NCBI GenBank assembly: GCA_964527995.1
Contig: CAZGRP010000100.1
Coordinates: 1 to 9,612, forward strand
Source: CAZGRP01 sp964527995
GTDB lineage: Bacteria > Zhuqueibacterota > Zhuqueibacteria > Oceanimicrobiales > CAZGRP01
Length of the DNA stretch: 9,612 nt
Direction: 5' to 3'
The notes beneath the pieces were generated by a model, which was not told where the DNA came from, ran no database searches, and saw only the letters and a program-made list of their open reading frames with translations. The position numbers and the translations under genes are program-made. Positions 6,638-9,612 of this stretch are shown piece after piece. Each line of letters begins with the position of its first letter. Position 1 is the stretch's first letter.

Positions 6638-7666
6638 CTACAGGATCAACATCGCATCGCCGTAGCTGTAGAAACGATATTTTTCTTTGATCGCCCTTTG
6701 ATAGGCCTTGAACACGAAGTCGCGACCCGCGAAGGCGCAGACCAGCATCAACAGCGTCGATGCGGGCAGATGAAAATTCGTGATCAGCCGATCGACGATG
6801 CGAAACTCATAGGGTGGATAGATGAACTTGTCGGTCCACCCCCTGCCAGGTTTGACCCATCCCTCGACGGTCACTTCCGTCTCTAGGGCTCGGACGGTGC
6901 TGGTACCCACGGCCGTCACCTTTCCGCCGTTCCGCATCGTCTCGTTGATCGCCTCGGCCGCCTCCGGCGGGATCTCATAGTACTCCGAATCCATCTTGTG
7001 CCGGCTGAGGTCCTCCACCATCACCGGACGGAAGCTGCCGAGTCCAAGATGGAGTACGATCGGCACAACCTTGACCCCTTTCTTGCGAATCTTGTCGAGC
7101 AGTTCCTCGGTGAAGTGGAGACCAGCTGTCGGGGCTGCCACAGCGCCTCGGACACGAGCAAACACCGTCTGGTAGCGTTCCTTGTCCAGAGGTTCCGGAT
7201 CGCGGTTCACGTAGGGTGGCAGCGGGGACTGGCCGATACGATCGACGACCTCGAAAAAGTCGCCGTTGTAGTTGAAACGCACAACGCGGCCGCCTGACAC
7301 GGTGTTGTCGATGACATCACATTCGAGCTCGCCACCGATGGTCAGGCGATTGCCGACGCGCACCTTGCGAGCCGGCTTGACCAGAACCTCCCAGAGGCCC
7401 TGCTCCAGTTGCCTCAGGAGGAAAATCTCCACCTTGGCGTCCGTCTTGTCTTTGGTGCCCATCAACCGGGCTGGGAAAACCCTGGTCTCATTCACGACCA
7501 GACAGTCACCCTCGTTCAGGTAGTTGATGACGTCGGCAAAAACTTGGTCCTGGATGCTCTCATCTTCACGATTCAGCACCATCAGACGCGACTCATCCCG
7601 CCGCTCAGCGGGATACTGGGCGATCAGCGATTCGGGCAAGGTGTATTTGAAGTCAGAAAGCTTCAT
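6638..7666 (-). CDS. queA: S-adenosylmethionine:tRNA ribosyltransferase-isomerase
   Basis: Transfers and isomerises the ribosyl part of S-adenosylmethionine onto preQ1 in tRNA to form epoxyqueuosine, a late step of queuosine synthesis at wobble position 34. 342 residues, normal for the family. Conserved stretches are NETRV (59-63), YQTVFA (165-170), GAVAAPTAGLHFT (174-186), GTSTVRALE (254-262), TNFHLPASTLLMLV (296-309) and YGDAMLI near the end. The ATG at 7666 gives the standard MKLSDF N-terminus and follows GGAGGG (7683-7678) by 11 nt. The 31-residue upstream extension from 7759 is not family-like. It is probably the first gene of the run to cysS. The nearby tRNA-Tyr(GTA) is one of the queuosine-modified species in bacteria. 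Confidence 0.98.
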   Translation of the reverse strand: MKLSDFKYTLPESLIAQYPAERRDESRLMVLNREDESIQDQVFADVINYLNEGDCLVVNETRVFPARLMGTKDKTDAKVEIFLLRQLEQGLWEVLVKPARKVRVGNRLTIGGELECDVIDNTVSGGRVVRFNYNGDFFEVVDRIGQSPLPPYVNRDPEPLDKERYQTVFARVRGAVAAPTAGLHFTEELLDKIRKKGVKVVPIVLHLGLGSFRPVMVEDLSRHKMDSEYYEIPPEAAEAINETMRNGGKVTAVGTSTVRALETEVTVEGWVKPGRGWTDKFIYPPYEFRIVDRLITNFHLPASTLLMLVCAFAGRDFVFKAYQRAIKEKYRFYSYGDAMLIL

Positions 7667-7883
7667 TGGATAAGTGTCCCTCCAACAGGTAGTGAGTCTT
7701 CCGATATTTCTCGGCTGCATTCTGCGCAGCCAGCGGAACGCATCTGCGGTCTCCTCCACCCCAGCCGCGTCCCGGGTGATCTATAAACCAAACCCGCATC
7801 ATTCCGACCTGCGCACTCTGACACATCTCTTTCCGTGAACGGTTGGCCGCACAAGCCAATCGGCCAGCCTCGGCCCGCCGTTT
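7667..7883 (-). other. Spacer between ruvB and queA, possible promoter and leader
   Basis: The only sizeable gap between protein genes (217 nt). On the minus strand a weak -10-like TATAGA lies near 7784-7779 without a good -35 partner, so a queA promoter here is only suspected. One hairpin (GGCTGC/GCAGCC, 7713-7718 with 7726-7731, 7-nt loop) lies in the queA leader. A second inverted repeat (7841-7847 with 7855-7861, one G-U pair, 7-nt loop) follows ruvB but lacks a U tract. Small open frames cross the gap, one of 57 codons from an ATG at 7826, but none has a good ribosome site or recognisable family. Confidence 0.4.
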
Positions 7884-8909
7884 TCAGAACAACCGTTCCT
7901 GCAGCGGCCGCTTCGGGGTCAGCCCGAGATGCCGGTACGTCAGCTCGGTCGCAACCCGGCCGCGTGGGGTGCGCTTCAGAAACCCCTCTTGAATCAGATA
8001 GGGCTCGTACACCTCTTCGATCGTTTCGCTCTCCTCGCCTACGGCGACTGCCAGTGTGCTGATCCCGACCGGTCCGCCATCGAACTTCTTGATCACGGCG
8101 ATGAGAATTCGTTTGTCCATCTCATCCAACCCGAGTTCATCCACCTGCAGCCGATTCAGCGAGTGTTCGGCGATGTCGCGGGTGACAGCGCCATCGCCAT
8201 CGATTTGAGCAAAATCGCGAATTCGTCGAAGCAGGCGATTGGCGACGCGCGGCGTCCCCCGTGCTCGCCGTGCCACCAAGGCTGCAGCCTCCTCTTCGAT
8301 CTCCACCGCAAGAATGCGTGCCGACCGCAACACGATTCTCTGGAGTTCATGCGGCTCATAGTAATCGAGCCGACTTACCACGCCAAAGCGCGCCCGTAAG
8401 GGAGAGGTCAGCAGCCCGGCTCGCGTGGTGGCTCCAACCAGCGTAAATTGCGGCAGTTGCAGTTGAATCGTGCGGGCGTTGGCACCTCGATCGATGATGA
8501 TGTCGAGCTTGAAATCCTCCATCGCCGGGTAGAGATACTCTTCGACCACCTTGTTCAGGCGATGGATCTCGTCGACGAACAGCACATCGCGATCATTGAG
8601 GTTTGTCAGCAAGCCCGCAAGGTCCCCCGGCTTCTCCAAGGCCGGTCCCGAGGTCACCTTGATATCGGAGCCCAGCTCATTGGCGATAATCGTGGCCAGA
8701 GTGGTCTTTCCAAGCCCCGGAGGACCGTAAAACAGCACGTGATCCAGGGGCTCGTCCCGTTCCTTCGCCGCCTGGATATAGACGCGCAGGTTCTCCTTCA
8801 GATGCTCCTGGCCGATGAAGTCTTCGAACCGCTGCGGCCGCAAAGCGCGGTCGAATTCAATCTCCCCCTCTTTACGACCCGGACTGGTTGGACGTTCCGC
8901 TACAGCCAT
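7884..8909 (-). CDS. ruvB: Holliday junction branch migration helicase RuvB
   Basis: Hexameric AAA+ motor that drives branch migration of Holliday junctions together with RuvA. 341 residues, normal length. Walker A is GPPGLGKTT (62-70), Walker B is VLFVDEIH (109-116, with D113 and E114), the sensor-1 region is GATTRAG (159-165), and the arginine finger is R174 in LRARFG. GTPRVANRLLRRIRD is the sensor-2 region, and a C-terminal winged helix ends with RTPRGRVATELTYRHLG. The start ATG at 8909 is 4 nt after the ruvA stop; the ribosome site is weak, consistent with coupling to ruvA. Confidence 0.98.
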   Translation of the reverse strand: MAVAERPTSPGRKEGEIEFDRALRPQRFEDFIGQEHLKENLRVYIQAAKERDEPLDHVLFYGPPGLGKTTLATIIANELGSDIKVTSGPALEKPGDLAGLLTNLNDRDVLFVDEIHRLNKVVEEYLYPAMEDFKLDIIIDRGANARTIQLQLPQFTLVGATTRAGLLTSPLRARFGVVSRLDYYEPHELQRIVLRSARILAVEIEEEAAALVARRARGTPRVANRLLRRIRDFAQIDGDGAVTRDIAEHSLNRLQVDELGLDEMDKRILIAVIKKFDGGPVGISTLAVAVGEESETIEEVYEPYLIQEGFLKRTPRGRVATELTYRHLGLTPKRPLQERLF

Positions 8910-8913
8910 GCTT

Positions 8914-9510
8914 TCACACTCGACGAAGAGCTTTTTTCACGATCTCTTCGACTGGAAGGTCCGGAAACTCTTGCATCACAGCTCGTACCGCGCGCCCGGC
9001 CGTGGTGCGGTTGTACCCGAGCGACACCATCGCCAGCACCGCCTCCTCGAACTCGGAAGATGAAACCGACGCTATCCCCCCTGGCAAGATGAAGGGCTCT
9101 GGTTGCGGGCCCGCGAGTCGTTCGCGAAGCTCGACCACAAGCCGCTGTGCTGTCTTTCGCCCGACACCCGAGATCGCGGTCAACGCCGCAGTGTTGCCAT
9201 CGATGATGTCGCGGCGCAAATCCTGCGGCCGACTACCAGACAGAATCCCCTGGGCCAGTTTCGGGCCGACTCCTGAAACCGATGTCAGCATCAGGAACAA
9301 CTCCCGCTCTTCCTCTGTCGCGAAACCGAACAGCTGCAGAATGTCTTCGCGGACGTGCAGGTACGTGAGCAATTGGACCTCTTCGCCGCGGCCTCCAAGT
9401 TTCTCATAGGTGGAAACAGGGATATTCACCTGGAGACCAATGCCGCCAACCTCAATCACCACGGAGGTCGGACTTTTGTCGAGGAGCCGGCCGCGCACCT
9501 GGGTGATCAT
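8914..9510 (-). CDS. ruvA: Holliday junction DNA-binding protein RuvA
   Basis: Binds the four-way junction as a tetramer and loads RuvB. 198 residues, close to the 203 of E. coli. The N-terminal OB fold begins MITQVRGRL. The acidic pin is E55-D56 in VREDILQLFGF. Two helix-hairpin-helix motifs follow, around SVSGVGPKLA (77-86) and AISGVGRKTA (112-121). The C-terminal RuvB-binding domain (about 150-198) has the LVSLGY-like MVSLGYNR. The ATG at 9510 overlaps the ruvC stop as ATGA and gives the family-standard N-terminus. An ATG at 9561 would add 17 residues encoded within ruvC and is rejected. There is no strong ribosome site, so coupling to ruvC is likely. Confidence 0.97.
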   Translation of the reverse strand: MITQVRGRLLDKSPTSVVIEVGGIGLQVNIPVSTYEKLGGRGEEVQLLTYLHVREDILQLFGFATEEERELFLMLTSVSGVGPKLAQGILSGSRPQDLRRDIIDGNTAALTAISGVGRKTAQRLVVELRERLAGPQPEPFILPGGIASVSSSEFEEAVLAMVSLGYNRTTAGRAVRAVMQEFPDLPVEEIVKKALRRV

Positions 9511-9612
9511 TTCGTCGCTCGCATCCTGCTTCCGGCTCCCGTTACGCGATGGAAGTGGCATAGTGCCACCGCCAGGGCGTTGGAGGTATCCCTCTTCTCC
9601 GGCACTGCCGCC
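9507..9612 (-). CDS. ruvC: Crossover junction endonuclease RuvC, C-terminal fragment cut by the window edge
   Basis: The last 34 codons and TGA of a frame entering at 9611, just upstream of ruvA in the usual ruvC-ruvA-ruvB order. The visible tail contains RDTSNALAVALCHFHR, which matches the last conserved RuvC block (E. coli has a D-A-A-D-A-L-A pattern there). RuvC cuts Holliday junctions symmetrically using four acidic residues. The visible part should hold the last two: the first is Asp, while the second, directly before ALAVA, is Asn (codon AAC at 9581-9579). The rest of the protein lies to the right of the window. The stop overlaps the ruvA start by four bases. Confidence 0.88.
   Translation of the reverse strand, partial: AAVPEKRDTSNALAVALCHFHRVTGAGSRMRATK

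Noticed and set aside
7653..7859. Small open frame of 68 codons (57 from the ATG at 7826) upstream of queA
   Set aside because: It starts with TTG or a poorly placed ATG, has no proper ribosome site, overlaps the queA start and shows no family motif. It is kept only as a remark in the spacer entry.
7841..7861. Inverted repeat after ruvB as an intrinsic terminator
   Set aside because: The 7-bp stem includes a G-U pair and the minus-strand sequence after it (GTTCACGG) is not a U tract.
9511..9561. 17-residue N-terminal extension of RuvA from the ATG at 9561
   Set aside because: This stretch codes for the end of ruvC in another frame, and RuvA proteins start at the MITQVRG-type sequence encoded from 9510.

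Overview
The window is a dense, almost entirely minus-strand block of bacterial housekeeping genes. It reads from ruvC, cut by the right edge, leftward to a tRNA cluster cut by the left edge. The DNA looks GC-rich by eye. Bacterial markers are RuvABC, the MEP isoprenoid enzymes IspD and IspF, D-Ala-D-Ala ligase, and a tRNA-Thr(TGT)-Tyr(GTA)-Gly(TCC) cluster. In many bacteria that cluster continues with tRNA-Thr(GGT) and tuf. I cannot name the phylum with confidence; an environmental lineage such as Acidobacteriota is only a guess.

Layout in transcription order (right to left): (1) a ruvC C-terminus, then ruvA and ruvB, the Holliday-junction resolution module, with an ATGA overlap and a 4-nt gap. 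(2) A 217-nt spacer with no convincing gene. (3) A tight run of seven genes: queA, ispD, ispF, gltX, ddl, a BtpA/SgcQ-family gene and cysS. Their junctions are +44, -4, +18, -4, -4 and +34 nt, so they are probably co-transcribed. They cover tRNA modification (queA), isoprenoid precursors (ispD, ispF), tRNA charging (gltX, cysS) and peptidoglycan precursor synthesis (ddl). BtpA is the only member without a clear biochemical role. (4) A strong stable-RNA-type promoter just after cysS, followed by tRNA-Thr, tRNA-Tyr, a 294-nt spacer and a partial tRNA-Gly.

Notable points: ispD, ispF, ddl and the btpA-like gene all appear to start with TTG or GTG, and three of these starts sit inside the upstream gene's stop codon (NTGA overlaps). 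The visible RuvC tail seems to carry Asn where a catalytic Asp is expected. A 7-bp hairpin and a 12-bp palindrome follow tRNA-Tyr directly. I see no mobile elements, CRISPR arrays, phage genes or novel defence system; this is an ordinary core-genome region.
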